A stretch of 64,000 bases of DNA, taken from contig CAMDTB010000004.1 in assembly GCA_945907245.1 (NCBI GenBank), positions 19,663 through 83,662 on the forward strand, read 5' to 3'. The number at the start of each line of letters is the position of its first letter. Position 1 is the stretch's first letter. A program made the translations under genes and the position numbers. The notes beneath the pieces were generated by a model, which worked only from the letters and a program-made list of their open reading frames with translations, had not been told where the DNA came from and ran no database searches. The DNA comes from Rhizobium sp. Q54 (GTDB lineage Bacteria; Pseudomonadota; Alphaproteobacteria; SMXS01). Positions 53,153 through 62,562 of the stretch are shown piece after piece.

Positions 53153-54709
53153 ATGATCGAGGGCATTATCGACATGCGGACGGCGGCGCCGGAGGGCGTC
53201 ATCGACACCGACATCTGTATCATCGGCGCAGGACCCGCGGGCGTGACGCTGGCGATGGAGTTGGCCGACGGCAACCGGCGCATCTGCCTGGTGGACAGCG
53301 GCGGCCTCGACGGATCGGGCGACGCACTGCGCGGGCCGCTCGATGTCGTCGGCCGTCCCTATCGCACCGAGAGGGCGTCCCGTGCCTTCCGCCTCGGCGG
53401 CACCACCGGCCTCTGGGGCGGACATTGCGTGCCGCTCTCGCCGCTGGAGATGGAGGAGCGCGACTGGATACCGGAAGGCGCCTGGCCGATCGCCCATGGC
53501 GAGCTCGCGCGCCACTACCCAAGGGCGCTGGAGATACTGGGCCTGGGCGGCGTCACGTTCGATGCAAGCGCCGCCGCCACAGCGATCGGCGCACGGTTAC
53601 TGCCGTTCGGAAACGGATTCGCGACCACGGTCTCGCACTACAACGCCGTGGATTTCGGCAAGGACCACAGCGCGGCGCTCGCCCGCGCGGGCAACGTCGC
53701 CATCCTGCTGAACGGCACGGCCACCCGGCTGCTGCTGGACGACGGGCTGGACCGGATCACCGGCGTGACCGTCCGCGTCGAGGGCTCCCGCTCCCACACG
53801 ATCCGGGCGGGCACGGTGGTGCTCGCCGCGGGCGGCATCGAGAACGCCCGGCTGCTGCTGGCATCGAACGACCGGATCACGGCCGGCATCGGCAACGGCC
53901 ACGACCTCGTCGGGCGGTATTTCATGGAGCATCTCGGCTGGACACGGGGCATCGTCGCCGCCGGTCCGGGCTATGACTTCAATGCCGACTATGCCCACTA
54001 CTGGCGGCAGGTGCCGTTCGGCGGCCATGAAGTCCGCTTCCATCTGGCTGCCACCAACGAACTGGCGAGGCGCCTGCGCATCCCCCAGTTCCGGGCCGAG
54101 CTGTTTTGCCGGCCGACGCTGAGCTGGGCGGTGCGGAGCGTGCTGATGCGGCCCGGCACGCACAGCGCTGCGACGGTCGTCGCGGCAGCCGCGCAGCTGG
54201 CCCGGCATCCGGCCGGGCTGGCGAGGCTCGCGCTGGGCCGGCGCGGCGCGCCGTGGTGCCTGCAGATTCACAACTACACCGAGCAGGTGCCGAACCCGCA
54301 CAGCCGGGTGACGCTGTCGGCGCGCCGCGACGCGCTGGGAGAGCCTCTCGCGGCGCTCGACTGGCGGCTTTCGCCGCTGGACCGCGAGGGCATCGCCAGG
54401 GCCCACGAGGCGCTTGGCGTGGCAGTCGCCCGCACCGGCCTCGGCCGGTTGATCCCGGAACCGGAGACCGGCGACGAGATCATGCGGGGCGCCGGCAGCG
54501 GCAGCCATCACATGGGGACGACACGCATGAGCGGCGTCCCCCGGCAGGGCGTCGTCGATCCCGACCTCAAGGTCCACGGCACCCGAAACCTCTATGTCGC
54601 CGGTTCGTCGGTGTTCCCCAGCGGCGGCTGGGCGAACCCGACGCTCACCATCGTCGCGCTGTCGGTCCGGCTGGCGGCGCATCTGCGGCGAACAGGTCAG
54701 GTGGGATGA
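53153..54709 (+). CDS. GMC-family FAD-dependent oxidoreductase
   Basis: A 518-residue flavoprotein oxidising alcohols or sugars. The ADP-binding motif is IIGAGPAGVTLAMELA (residues 23-38). LWGGHCVPLS lies near residue 87. The C-terminal GSHHMGTTRMS, LYVAGSSVFPSGGWANPTLTIVAL segments hold the catalytic His and FAD pyrophosphate contacts. There is no signal peptide. ATG 53174 is an alternative start. Electron acceptor unknown; oxygen or a cytochrome is possible. Confidence 0.9.
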   Translation: MIEGIIDMRTAAPEGVIDTDICIIGAGPAGVTLAMELADGNRRICLVDSGGLDGSGDALRGPLDVVGRPYRTERASRAFRLGGTTGLWGGHCVPLSPLEMEERDWIPEGAWPIAHGELARHYPRALEILGLGGVTFDASAAATAIGARLLPFGNGFATTVSHYNAVDFGKDHSAALARAGNVAILLNGTATRLLLDDGLDRITGVTVRVEGSRSHTIRAGTVVLAAGGIENARLLLASNDRITAGIGNGHDLVGRYFMEHLGWTRGIVAAGPGYDFNADYAHYWRQVPFGGHEVRFHLAATNELARRLRIPQFRAELFCRPTLSWAVRSVLMRPGTHSAATVVAAAAQLARHPAGLARLALGRRGAPWCLQIHNYTEQVPNPHSRVTLSARRDALGEPLAALDWRLSPLDREGIARAHEALGVAVARTGLGRLIPEPETGDEIMRGAGSGSHHMGTTRMSGVPRQGVVDPDLKVHGTRNLYVAGSSVFPSGGWANPTLTIVALSVRLAAHLRRTGQVG

Positions 54710-54800
54710 AGCACCGGGGCGCCGCGCGCAACGCCGGCGGACGCTTCTGGACTCGGCGCAGCCGAAGGCGCAGCGTGGGCCGCAACGCGGGGGTATTCGG

Positions 54801-55469
54801 ATGTGCTTTTCGGCCACGGCCAGTTTCGTTACCGCCGGCGTTACCGGCATCGCCGGCCTGCTTGCCATGACCCGCGTCACCCACAAGCGCGAACTGGTGC
54901 TGGCCGCCATGCCCCTGGTGTTCGCGGTGCAGCAGTCCATCGAAGGACTGCTGTGGCTGCATCTGCCGCAGGGCGCGGGCGATCCGGCGGTGCGTCCCCT
55001 GACCATGGCGTTCCTGTTCTTCGCCGAACCGTTCTGGCCGGTGTTCGCACCGCTCGCCGCGCTGCTGATCGAGACCGACCGCAACCGGCGGCAGGTGATG
55101 CTGGCCTGCGCCGCCCTCGGCGCGTGCGTCTCGGCCTATCTGCTTTGGTCGCTTCTGACGCGCATGCATGGCGTGGTGATCGAGGACGGCCACATCATGT
55201 ACCTGAACGATCATCGTTCGAGAGAAGCGATCGGCTTCGCCTACCTGGCCGCCACGGGCGTGCCGTTCCTGGTGTCGTCCCGGCGCGCGATCGCCGCCAT
55301 GGGCGCGGTCCTGGTGGTCGGATCGGTCACCGCCTACGTCTTCTACTGGAATCACTACGTCTCGGTATGGTGCTTCTTCGCGGCGGCGGGCAGCGTTGTG
55401 CTGCTGGTGCACTTCCAGCATGCTCAGCGGCGGCACCGGATGTCGGTCACAAGTCCAATCAAGTGGTAA
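54801..55469 (+). CDS. DUF6629-like membrane protein
   Basis: A 222-residue protein with seven hydrophobic segments. It begins MCFSATASFVTAGV, the characteristic start of the DUF6629-type family. There is a WLHLP loop near residue 54 and a RSREAIGFAYL segment near 142. Start at ATG 54801 behind GGGGG. Function unknown. A terminator follows. Confidence 0.78.
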   Translation: MCFSATASFVTAGVTGIAGLLAMTRVTHKRELVLAAMPLVFAVQQSIEGLLWLHLPQGAGDPAVRPLTMAFLFFAEPFWPVFAPLAALLIETDRNRRQVMLACAALGACVSAYLLWSLLTRMHGVVIEDGHIMYLNDHRSREAIGFAYLAATGVPFLVSSRRAIAAMGAVLVVGSVTAYVFYWNHYVSVWCFFAAAGSVVLLVHFQHAQRRHRMSVTSPIKW

Positions 55470-55514
55470 TGTGGGAAACTTGTTCCTTCCGATCATTACG
55501 CAGGCGGAAGGCTG

Positions 55515-55546
55515 GCACCGCTGCCCGTTTTGGCGGTGCATTTTTG
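55515..55546 (+). terminator. Rho-independent terminator after the DUF6629-like gene
   Basis: GCACCGC (55515-55521) pairs with GCGGTGC (55533-55539), followed by ATTTTTG. The 11-base loop is long but the T-run is clear. Confidence 0.7.
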
Positions 55547-55649
55547 TCCTCAGCATGTAAGCTTGCGCCTGCAATCAGGTGAACGGCTCCGCCGATCCCG
55601 CAAACTAGAGGTACAACTAGCGCGCTACGGTCGTGCGGAGGACGGAATC

Positions 55650-56279
55650 TTGGATCTATCCCGAAGGGCGCTCCTGGGCGCAGGTGTCGCAGCCATCGCA
55701 ACCGCGGCTCTCGCGAGCCCCGCTCTCGCAGTCAACAGGCTGCGGGCGGATAAGTTCCCGGCCGAAGGCAGCCTCGATCCCGCGCTGCTGCGCCGCGCCC
55801 TCGCCGCGCTGGACAAGCACCAGGCCAGCATTCCCAACAAGGACCTGATCGCGGTCGCCGACTTCTCGCAGGCATCGCGCGAGGCGCGCTTCCATCTGGT
55901 CAATGTGGGCGACGGCAAGGTCAGCTCGTTCCTGGTCGCCCACGGCAAGGGCTCGGACCCGAAGCACACCGGCTGGCTGAAGAGCTTCTCCAACGTGGTC
56001 GGCTCGGAGGCCACCTCGTCGGGCGCCTATCGCACCGGCGCCTTCTATACCGGCCAGCACGGCCGCTCCATGCGGCTTGACGGGCTCGACCCGACCAACG
56101 ACAACGCCTATGACCGCGCCGTCGTCATCCACGGCGCCTGGTATGTCAGCAAGGACATGGTCCGCGAGCATGGCGTGCTGGGCCGCAGCCAGGGCTGCTT
56201 CGCCTTCGAGCAGGACAAGCTGCACACCGTCATGGAGCGCCTGGGCCAGGGCCGCATGATCTACGCCGACCGGGCGTAG
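55650..56279 (+). CDS. Tat-exported murein L,D-transpeptidase catalytic-domain (YkuD_2-like) protein
   Basis: A 209-residue exported protein. The TTG start at 55650 has GGAGG eight bases upstream and gives an N-terminal twin-arginine signal (SRRALLGAGVAAIA). The catalytic-domain features are VVIHGAWYVS (near residue 158) with the putative His, and LGRSQGCFAFEQ (near 178) with the nucleophile Cys. It is short compared with the L,D-transpeptidase at 29834. A cell-wall role is likely. Confidence 0.82.
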   Translation: MDLSRRALLGAGVAAIATAALASPALAVNRLRADKFPAEGSLDPALLRRALAALDKHQASIPNKDLIAVADFSQASREARFHLVNVGDGKVSSFLVAHGKGSDPKHTGWLKSFSNVVGSEATSSGAYRTGAFYTGQHGRSMRLDGLDPTNDNAYDRAVVIHGAWYVSKDMVREHGVLGRSQGCFAFEQDKLHTVMERLGQGRMIYADRA

Positions 56280-56306
56280 GCCCCTTCCGATAAAACGATC
56301 GACAGT

Positions 56307-56630
56307 TCAGACCGGCGGCGTGTAGGTGCCGGGTCTGGCGCGCGCCATGGCGTCCATCGCCTCGGCCACCGACAGCAGCACAGTCGTGTGCACCTTCCGC
56401 GTCGCGCCCGCCGAATCCGAGGCCAGCGACAGCGCGGCGGCGGCCTGGTTGTCGGGCAACTCGGCCAGCACCACGGCGTCGTAGTCGCCGAAACTGTAGA
56501 AGAAATGCAGCATCCGGCCGCCGAGCGAGGCGATCGCCTTGCCGAGCGCTTCCTCGCGATGCTGCGGGTGACCGGCAAGGCTTTTCGTCCCCTCGGTGCT
56601 GTAATCGGCCTGGATCAGATAGAACGGCAT
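56307..56630 (-). CDS. GYD domain protein
   Basis: A 107-residue small alpha/beta protein starting MPFYLIQADYSTEGTKSL. It has YSFGDYDAVVLAELPDNQAAAALSLA in the middle, the pattern that names the GYD family. GGGGG precedes the ATG. Members are widespread and of unknown function. It lies in the same direction as the MaoC-like gene but 105 bases away. Confidence 0.85.
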   Translation of the reverse strand: MPFYLIQADYSTEGTKSLAGHPQHREEALGKAIASLGGRMLHFFYSFGDYDAVVLAELPDNQAAAALSLASDSAGATRKVHTTVLLSVAEAMDAMARARPGTYTPPV

Positions 56631-56735
56631 GGTGTTACCCCCTTCTCAGGCGGAGCACAACGGCCCGCGCTGCCGGCAAGCCTACGCAAGGAGGCGGTGC
56701 GTTGCTACCCTTTCAGGCCCCGGCGATCGTCTAGG

Positions 56736-57200
56736 TCACCCCGTCGTGCGGCACTTCATCATGCGCAGGGGCGTGTAGACCATCACCGTCTTGCCGTCCT
56801 GCTTCTTCACCGTGTTGCGGGTGCGGACCAAAGCGCGGTCGGGGCGCTTGCTGGTGCGGCGGGCCTCGATGACCTCGACCTCCACATGCAGCGTGTCGTT
56901 GGCGAACACCGGGCCTTCGATGTTGAGGTCCATGCCGAGGAAGGCGACGCCGGTTTCCTGAATCGAGGCGGTCATCACCAGCCCTTCGGCGACGGCGAAC
57001 ACCTGGGCGCCGGGGACGAGGCGTGCCGGGAAGTCGGTGTGGTTCTGCAGGTAATCGAGGTTGGTGAACAGCACCTCGGTAATGCCGGTGGCGCCGAGGA
57101 AGTTGGCGATGTCGGCCTCGGTGACCGAGCGGCCCAGGGTGCGGAAGGTGAACCCTTCGTGGATGTCCTCGAAGTAGAAGCCGATTCCGATGGTTTCCAT
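56736..57200 (-). CDS. MaoC-like hot-dog-fold dehydratase/thioesterase
   Basis: A 154-residue hot-dog protein. Segments FEDIHEGFTFRTLGRSVTEADI (residues 9-30) and the central LVPGAQVFAVAEGL are typical of MaoC-type (R)-specific enoyl-CoA hydratases. The usual catalytic D-x4-H is present only in degenerate form, NLDYLQNHTDFPARLVPG near residue 47. It likely acts on an acyl-CoA. Start at ATG 57200. Confidence 0.82.
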   Translation of the reverse strand: METIGIGFYFEDIHEGFTFRTLGRSVTEADIANFLGATGITEVLFTNLDYLQNHTDFPARLVPGAQVFAVAEGLVMTASIQETGVAFLGMDLNIEGPVFANDTLHVEVEVIEARRTSKRPDRALVRTRNTVKKQDGKTVMVYTPLRMMKCRTTG

Positions 57201-57378
57201 GCGCGTTGCTCCCTGCTGCGGTCTGGCGGGACACTAAACCAGCGGATGCGGCAAAACCAAGCCGTCATTGCCGGCAGCGCGACGAAACGGCTCGGGTGCA
57301 CGCTTGTCCCCTGCCCTCGCCGTTCCTACATGCCGTCGGCGTGCTACAATGACGCACCGTTTGGGAGAGGACCGTTCC

Positions 57379-57981
57379 ATGATCCGTGCTTTGGTTACCG
57401 GCAAGAAGGTGTTCCTGGCCGTGGCGCTCGCCATCGGCCTGTCGGCCTGCGGCATCAACAACGTGCCGACCTATGACGAGGAGGTGAAGGCCGCCTGGAG
57501 CCAGGTGCAGAACCAGTACCAGCGGCGCACCGATCTAATCCCGAACCTGGTCGAGACGGTGAAGGGCTATGCGGCGCACGAGCAGGAGACGCTGACCGCT
57601 GTGATCGAGGCCCGCGCCAAGGCGACCCAGATGACCCTGCCGGCGAACATCACCGAGAATCCGGAGGCGTTCGCGCAGTTCCAGCAGAGCCAGTCCGAGC
57701 TGTCGAGCGCCCTCGCCCGGCTGATGGTGGTGGTCGAGCGCTATCCGGACCTGAAGGCCAACCAGAATTTCCTCGCCCTGCAGTCCCAGCTCGAGGGCAC
57801 CGAGAACCGCATCTCGGTGGCGCGGCGCGACTACATCCAGGCGGTGCAGAAGTACAATACCGAACTGCGCACCATTCCGGGCCGCTGGGTCGCCGGCATC
57901 TTCTATCCCGACGCCAAGGTAAAGGAGACCTTCGCCGCCACCGCCGAATCCCAGGCAGCCCCGAAGGTGACCTTCCAGTGA
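57379..57981 (+). CDS. lemA: LemA-family lipoprotein
   Basis: A 200-residue LemA protein with lipobox IGLSACG (Cys near residue 24). The conserved coiled segment TYDEEVKAAWSQVQNQYQRRTDLIPNLVETVKGYA starts near residue 31. A long alpha-helical body precedes the ARRDYIQAVQKYNTELRTIPG signature. It overlaps the TPM gene by GTGA. LemA-TPM pairs are common; the joint role is not established. Confidence 0.93.
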   Translation: MIRALVTGKKVFLAVALAIGLSACGINNVPTYDEEVKAAWSQVQNQYQRRTDLIPNLVETVKGYAAHEQETLTAVIEARAKATQMTLPANITENPEAFAQFQQSQSELSSALARLMVVVERYPDLKANQNFLALQSQLEGTENRISVARRDYIQAVQKYNTELRTIPGRWVAGIFYPDAKVKETFAATAESQAAPKVTFQ

Positions 57982-58724
57982 CGCACGCTTTCCGCAGGAG
58001 CGCCTGGGCCGGCCTGGTCCTGGTGCTTTTGTGCATCGCGCCGCCGGTGTCGGCGGCGACGCCGGACTATCCCAAGCTGACGGGGCGCGTGGTCGACCAG
58101 GCGGAGATCCTGTCGCAGCAGAGCGAAGCGCAGCTGACAAGCTGGCTGGAAAGCCTCGAGACCACGTCCGGCAAACAGGCCGTCGTCGCCACGGTGAAGA
58201 GCCTGGGCGGACTGGAGATCGAAGACTATGGCGTCGGCCTCGGCCGGAAATGGGGCATCGGCCAGAAGGACAAGGATACCGGCGTCATCCTGATCGTCGC
58301 GCCGAACGACCGGCAGGTACGGTTCGAGGTGGGCTATGGCCTCGAGGGCGAGATGACTGACGCGGTGAGCCGGGCGATCATCGAGCAGCAGATCATCCCG
58401 TCGTTCAAGCAGGGCGACTACGAGACAGGAATCGTCAACGGCACCGCCGCCATGCTGAACGCTCTCGGCTGGAAAGGCGCGCAGCCGACCGCCCAGCCGC
58501 TGGCCGGCCCGGCACCGGCGGGCCGGCTCGACTGGATCCCGGTGCTCTATTTCGGCGTGTTCTTCCTGTTCGTCATCTTGCGCATGATTTTCGGCCGCCG
58601 GCGCCGGCGCGGCTTGTGGGGCACCACGTCCAGCGGCTGGGGCGGCGGCTGGAGCAGCGGCGGCGGCGGGTTCTCGGGCGGCGGCGGGTCGTTCGGCGGC
58701 GGCGGCGCGTCGGGACGGTGGTGA
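57978..58724 (+). CDS. TPM-domain exported protein
   Basis: A 248-residue protein: signal peptide to about residue 26, then a TPM domain (residues 35-160, with VVDQAEILS and FEVGYGLEGEMTDA). A membrane helix lies near residue 195 and a Gly/Ser-rich tail ends it. GTG start overlaps the lemA stop, so translation is coupled. The tail is usual for this family. Confidence 0.92.
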   Translation: MTHAFRRSAWAGLVLVLLCIAPPVSAATPDYPKLTGRVVDQAEILSQQSEAQLTSWLESLETTSGKQAVVATVKSLGGLEIEDYGVGLGRKWGIGQKDKDTGVILIVAPNDRQVRFEVGYGLEGEMTDAVSRAIIEQQIIPSFKQGDYETGIVNGTAAMLNALGWKGAQPTAQPLAGPAPAGRLDWIPVLYFGVFFLFVILRMIFGRRRRRGLWGTTSSGWGGGWSSGGGGFSGGGGSFGGGGASGRW

Positions 58725-58725
58725 C

Positions 58726-59340
58726 ATGAAGCTGCAGGCCGAAGACCAGTCACGCATCGAGGCCGCGGTCGCCGCCGCCGAGACGCGCACCAGCGCCGAG
58801 TTCGCGCTGGTGCTGGCGCAGGTGGCGGACGGCTACGAGGCCTGGCCGGCGCTGTGGGCGGCGTTGCTGGCGTTACTGGCCGGCGGCGCCGTGTCGCTGC
58901 TGCACCCGGCGCTCGACGCGACCCACGTGTTCGGCGCCCAGGTGGCGGTGCTGGTCGTCGCCGGCCTGCTGCTGCATCTGCCTGGTGTAAGACCATTGCT
59001 GGCGCCGCCGTCGCTGCGCCACGAGGAAGCGGCCAAGCTGGCGCGGCTGCAATTCGCCGCCATCGTCCAGCGCCGCACCGCCGAGCGCATCGGCGTGCTG
59101 CTGTTCGTGTCGCTGGCCGAGCATCATGTCGAGATCCTGGTGGACCGCGCCATCGGCGAGCGCATCCCGGAACAGGCGTGGCGCACCGTCATCGACGGTT
59201 TCACCGCGCAGATCCGAGAGGGCCGGCTGGCGGACGGCTTCGTCGAGGCCACCGAACGCTGCGCCGACTTGCTGGAAAAGGAGTTCCCGCTGCGTCCCGG
59301 CGACCGCGACGAACTGCCGAACCGGGTAACGTTTATCTGA
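58726..59340 (+). CDS. TPM-domain membrane protein (second)
   Basis: A 204-residue TPM-type protein without a signal peptide. The N-terminus (RIEAAVAAAETRTSAEFALVLAQ) is followed by two membrane helices (about residues 43-85) and a cytoplasmic-looking C-terminal part (ERIGVLLFVSLAEHHVEILVD). It begins one base after the preceding stop, so lemA and the two TPM genes form one operon. Its stop nearly meets the convergent DUF427 gene. Confidence 0.88.
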   Translation: MKLQAEDQSRIEAAVAAAETRTSAEFALVLAQVADGYEAWPALWAALLALLAGGAVSLLHPALDATHVFGAQVAVLVVAGLLLHLPGVRPLLAPPSLRHEEAAKLARLQFAAIVQRRTAERIGVLLFVSLAEHHVEILVDRAIGERIPEQAWRTVIDGFTAQIREGRLADGFVEATERCADLLEKEFPLRPGDRDELPNRVTFI

Positions 59341-59343
59341 ACG

Positions 59344-59628
59344 TTACGCGGTAACCTTCACGCCCTTCCAGAACGCGACGCGGCCCTTGATCTCCTTGGC
59401 CGCCGGCTTGGGGTCGGGGTAATACCAGACGGCGTCCCTGTTCTCCTGCCCGTCGACCACCAGCGTGTAGTAGTGCGCGGTGCCCTTCCATGGGCAGACG
59501 CTGGTGGTGTCGCTGGGCTTGAGCAGCGCGCTCGGCAGCGCCGCTTCGGGAAAGTAGTGGTTGCCCTCCACCACCACCGTGTCGTCCGACCGCGCGATGA
59601 CCTGCCCGTTCCATACCGCCTGAACCAT
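59344..59628 (-). CDS. DUF427 domain protein
   Basis: A 94-residue protein with the full DUF427 layout. It starts [22 protein letters not shown], has [18 protein letters not shown] in the middle, and ends [24 protein letters not shown]. Its function is unknown. GGGAGGGACGAGC lies before the ATG. Confidence 0.92.
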   Translation of the reverse strand: MVQAVWNGQVIARSDDTVVVEGNHYFPEAALPSALLKPSDTTSVCPWKGTAHYYTLVVDGQENRDAVWYYPDPKPAAKEIKGRVAFWKGVKVTA

Positions 59629-59739
59629 GCTCGTCCCTCCCGGAAATTGTGCGTGCGGCCTTCAATTAGATCGACGGTAGCGCGGAACCAACCCGTCCGT
59701 GATGACGTTGAAGCTTCAAGTAAAATGGAGGACTCAACC

Positions 59740-59913
59740 ATGCTCAAATGGGCTCTGATCTTTGCCATCGTGGCGGTTATCGCCGGCCTGCTCGGCTTCA
59801 CCGGCATCGCCGGCGCCGCAGCCGGAGTCGCCAAGTTCCTGTTCTTTCTGGCGCTGGCCATCTTCGTCATCTTCCTGCTGATCGGACTTTTCATCGGCAA
59901 GGCGATAACATAG
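59740..59913 (+). CDS. DUF1328 small membrane protein
   Basis: A 57-residue protein of two membrane helices with a glycine-rich turn ([20 protein letters not shown]), matching the DUF1328/YtjA family. GGAGG lies 9 bases before the ATG at 59740. A strong terminator follows. Widespread, function unknown; often stress-induced in other bacteria. Confidence 0.9.
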   Translation: MLKWALIFAIVAVIAGLLGFTGIAGAAAGVAKFLFFLALAIFVIFLLIGLFIGKAIT

Positions 59914-59953
59914 CGGCACGACCAGCCGCGCGGAGACAAGCGCACGCGAACCG

Positions 59954-59985
59954 AAACGGCGGGGCTGGCGAAACCCCGCCGTTTT
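59954..59985 (+). terminator. Rho-independent terminator after the DUF1328 gene
   Basis: AAACGGCGGGG (59954-59964) pairs with CCCCGCCGTTT (59974-59984), with the loop CTGGCGAAA, and TTTT overlaps the 3' end of the stem. Confidence 0.85.
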
Positions 59986-60016
59986 CCCGTATCCGGGACA
60001 GCATTCGAGGCCGTCC

Positions 60017-60976
60017 ATGCAGCCCATCCAGTACAGCTCGAGCACCAAGCTGCTCGTCATCGTCAATTGCGGCTCGGGCAGCAATGACAAGGACGCCACC
60101 GTCGCAACCATCGAGCGGGTGCTGACAGAGGTCGGGCGGGCGCATGAGATCATGCTGATCGACGATCCGTCGCGGATCGACAGCAAGATCGAGGAAACCA
60201 TTGCACGGGCCCGGGCCGAGAACGCCGCCGTGGTGGTCGCCGGCGGCGATGGCACCATCAACGGCGCGGCCCAGGCCATATTGGGCAGCGGCTGCGCCTT
60301 CGGCGCGCTGCCGCAGGGGACATTCAACTATTTCGGCCGCTGGCACGGCATTCCGCTGGAGATCGAGGCCGCGACGCGCGCGCTGCTGACGGCTGAGGTC
60401 CAGCCCGCCCAGGTCGGCTTCGTCAACGACCGCATCTTCCTGATCAACGCCAGCGTCGGCCTCTATCCGCAGTTGCTGGAGGACCGCGAGGCGTTCAAGA
60501 AGCGCCACGGCCGCGGCCAGCTGAAAGCGCTGATCTCGGGCATCGCCACGCTGATCCGCCGCGAGCACCGGCCGCTGCAGATCACCCTGGAGGCCGATGG
60601 CGCCAGCCAGACCGTTCCGGCCGTGACCCTGTTCGTCGGCAACAATCCGCTGCAGATGCGGCAGGTGGGCATTCCGCTCGACCGGGCCGTGGATGCGGGA
60701 CGCCTCGCCGCCGTCCGGCTGCGCCCCGTCGGCACCCTGGAGTTTCTGTGGCTGACCGTGCGGGGCATGGTGGGCAAGCTGGGCGAGGAAGCCAACGTCG
60801 CGTCCTTCAGCTTCCGGCGGATGACAGTCCGGACCAGCCGGACACCCGGCAAGCCGGTCAAGGTCGCCATTGACGGCGAGATCATGTGGCTGCGCGGCCC
60901 GCTGGAGTTCCGCGTCGCCGACGAGCCGCTCTGGGCGCTGCTGCCGCCGCCCGGCACGGCCGAGCCGCCGAAATGA
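60017..60976 (+). CDS. Diacylglycerol/lipid kinase family protein
   Basis: A 319-residue kinase of the DAGK catalytic family. The nucleotide-binding GGDGTINGAA lies at residues 75-84. The ALPQGTFNYFGRW segment near residue 97 and PVKVAIDGEIMW near 278 are typical. It is expected to phosphorylate a lipid or sphingoid substrate at the inner membrane. It overlaps the phosphodiesterase gene by ATGA, so they are probably co-translated. Confidence 0.9.
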   Translation: MQPIQYSSSTKLLVIVNCGSGSNDKDATVATIERVLTEVGRAHEIMLIDDPSRIDSKIEETIARARAENAAVVVAGGDGTINGAAQAILGSGCAFGALPQGTFNYFGRWHGIPLEIEAATRALLTAEVQPAQVGFVNDRIFLINASVGLYPQLLEDREAFKKRHGRGQLKALISGIATLIRREHRPLQITLEADGASQTVPAVTLFVGNNPLQMRQVGIPLDRAVDAGRLAAVRLRPVGTLEFLWLTVRGMVGKLGEEANVASFSFRRMTVRTSRTPGKPVKVAIDGEIMWLRGPLEFRVADEPLWALLPPPGTAEPPK

Positions 60977-61773
60977 AGATCATCCAGATCTCCGACCCGC
61001 ATTTCGGCACCGTCCGCGCACCGGTGGCCGACGCGCTGCTGCGGCTGGTCGAAGCCGAGGCGCCCGACCTGGCCATCCTGTCGGGAGACATCACCCAGCG
61101 CGCCCGCGACCGCGAATTCGACGAGGCGCGTGCCTTCATCGACCGGCTGCACGTGCCGGCGTGGCTGGTGATCCCCGGCAATCACGACGTGCCGCTCTAT
61201 AATCTGCCGGCGCGGCTGTTCGCGCCCTATGCGGGCTTCCAGCGTGTGTTCGGCGACGACCTGGAACCAGCCTTCGAGAACGACGCGCTGGTGGTGCTGA
61301 CCGTCAAGACCACCCGCCGCTACCGCCACATCGACGGCGAGGTCTCGCATGAGCAGATCGAGCGGGTGGCCGCCCGGCTGCGGGCCGCGACTCCCGGTCA
61401 ACTGCGCATCGTGGTGACCCACCAGCCGGTGTGCGTCGCCCGCAAGGAGGACGAAAAAGACCTGCTCCACGGGCACGAGCGGGCGATCGGTGCGTGGGCG
61501 GCGGCCGGCGCCGACATCATCATGGGCGGCCACATCCACCTGCCCTACGTCCTGCCGCTGCACGACGCCTACCCAGGATTGCCGCGGCCGGTCTGGGCGG
61601 TGCAGGCCAGTACGGCGCTGTCCTGGCGCATCCGCTACGAAGCCAACAACTCGGTGAACCTGATCCGCTCCGACGGGCCGGGGCGCTGCGCGGTAGAACG
61701 CTGGGACTATGATCCCAAGAGACAGCGTTTCGAACCCGCCGCCCTGCACGAGCTTTCGCTGGCGACGGCCTAG
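60973..61773 (+). CDS. Metallophosphoesterase (calcineurin-like)
   Basis: A 266-residue metallophosphoesterase with the full metal set: DPHFG (residues 8-12), SGDIT (near 38), GNHDV (near 65), a histidine in VTHQP (near 153) and GGHIH (near 183). Cyclic-nucleotide phosphodiesterase-like, but the substrate is unproven. Begins four bases before the kinase stop. Confidence 0.92.
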   Translation: MKIIQISDPHFGTVRAPVADALLRLVEAEAPDLAILSGDITQRARDREFDEARAFIDRLHVPAWLVIPGNHDVPLYNLPARLFAPYAGFQRVFGDDLEPAFENDALVVLTVKTTRRYRHIDGEVSHEQIERVAARLRAATPGQLRIVVTHQPVCVARKEDEKDLLHGHERAIGAWAAAGADIIMGGHIHLPYVLPLHDAYPGLPRPVWAVQASTALSWRIRYEANNSVNLIRSDGPGRCAVERWDYDPKRQRFEPAALHELSLATA

Positions 61774-61779
61774 CGTCGA

Positions 61780-62388
61780 TCAGCCGCCGCCGTCCTGCTG
61801 CCCGGCGGCTTTCTGGCGCGCCCGCGCGCTGAGGGGTATTGCGGGCGTCGACCGGGCGGCGAAACCACGGTTCGAGATGCGCTCGGCAGTCGCAGGCCGG
61901 AAAAGCGCGGCGCTGGTGCGCGGGCTCGTGTCCGCTCCGGCCGCCGCGTCCGTGCCAGGGCGCACGCGGACGCCGGTGACCGTTCCTCGGACGAACCGGC
62001 CGACCCGATAGACGTCGTCGCCCTGCGGCACGATCGCGCCGTCGTCGCGGTCACGGTAGACCGGCTCGCTGAACGAGCCGCCAGAGGTCAGGAAGCCCTT
62101 CATCGCCGGCACGTAATAGGGCCGGTTGGACGGCATGTAGCGCGCCTCGCAATTGCCGACGCCGAAGTCGTTCTCACATTCCTCCTCGAGCAGCGAGACC
62201 GGTGCGTTGTTGAGATGCGACAGGATCGCCTGCTCCGATGCCACGGCGCATGTCTCCTCGCCGAACCGCGCCGCACACGCGGACGGGTCTTCAAAGAAGA
62301 CGGCGTCCTCCGGTGGTCCGCTGCAGGCGGACAGGACGAGGCCGATGCATCCCAGCATCACCGGGCGGATCGAGCAGAACTTCCGCAT
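61780..62388 (-). CDS. DUF1190 (YgiB-like) lipoprotein
   Basis: A 202-residue lipoprotein with lipobox LVLSACSG (Cys near residue 22). It has the DUF1190 cysteine pattern CAARFGEETC and CENDFGVGNCEARYMP, then YYVPAMKGFLTSG. The C-terminal RGTVTGVRVRPG and SNRGFAARS segments also match. ATG 62388 follows GAGGTC. Family function unknown; its stop lies six bases from the phosphodiesterase stop. Confidence 0.85.
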   Translation of the reverse strand: MRKFCSIRPVMLGCIGLVLSACSGPPEDAVFFEDPSACAARFGEETCAVASEQAILSHLNNAPVSLLEEECENDFGVGNCEARYMPSNRPYYVPAMKGFLTSGGSFSEPVYRDRDDGAIVPQGDDVYRVGRFVRGTVTGVRVRPGTDAAAGADTSPRTSAALFRPATAERISNRGFAARSTPAIPLSARARQKAAGQQDGGG

Positions 62389-62562
62389 TGCTGACCTCAA
62401 ATGGGCTGGTATCCCGCCTATTTGTGACACAACGGCGATTTCCCGGCGAGCAATTGCTGCCAGCGGCCACAACGACCGTGACTCATGCACGGATGACTTT
62501 TATGATGGCGCCTCGCATCGGTCCGGCCTCGCCGGGCTGCCGACATCGGGGAGAAGAGTGCC

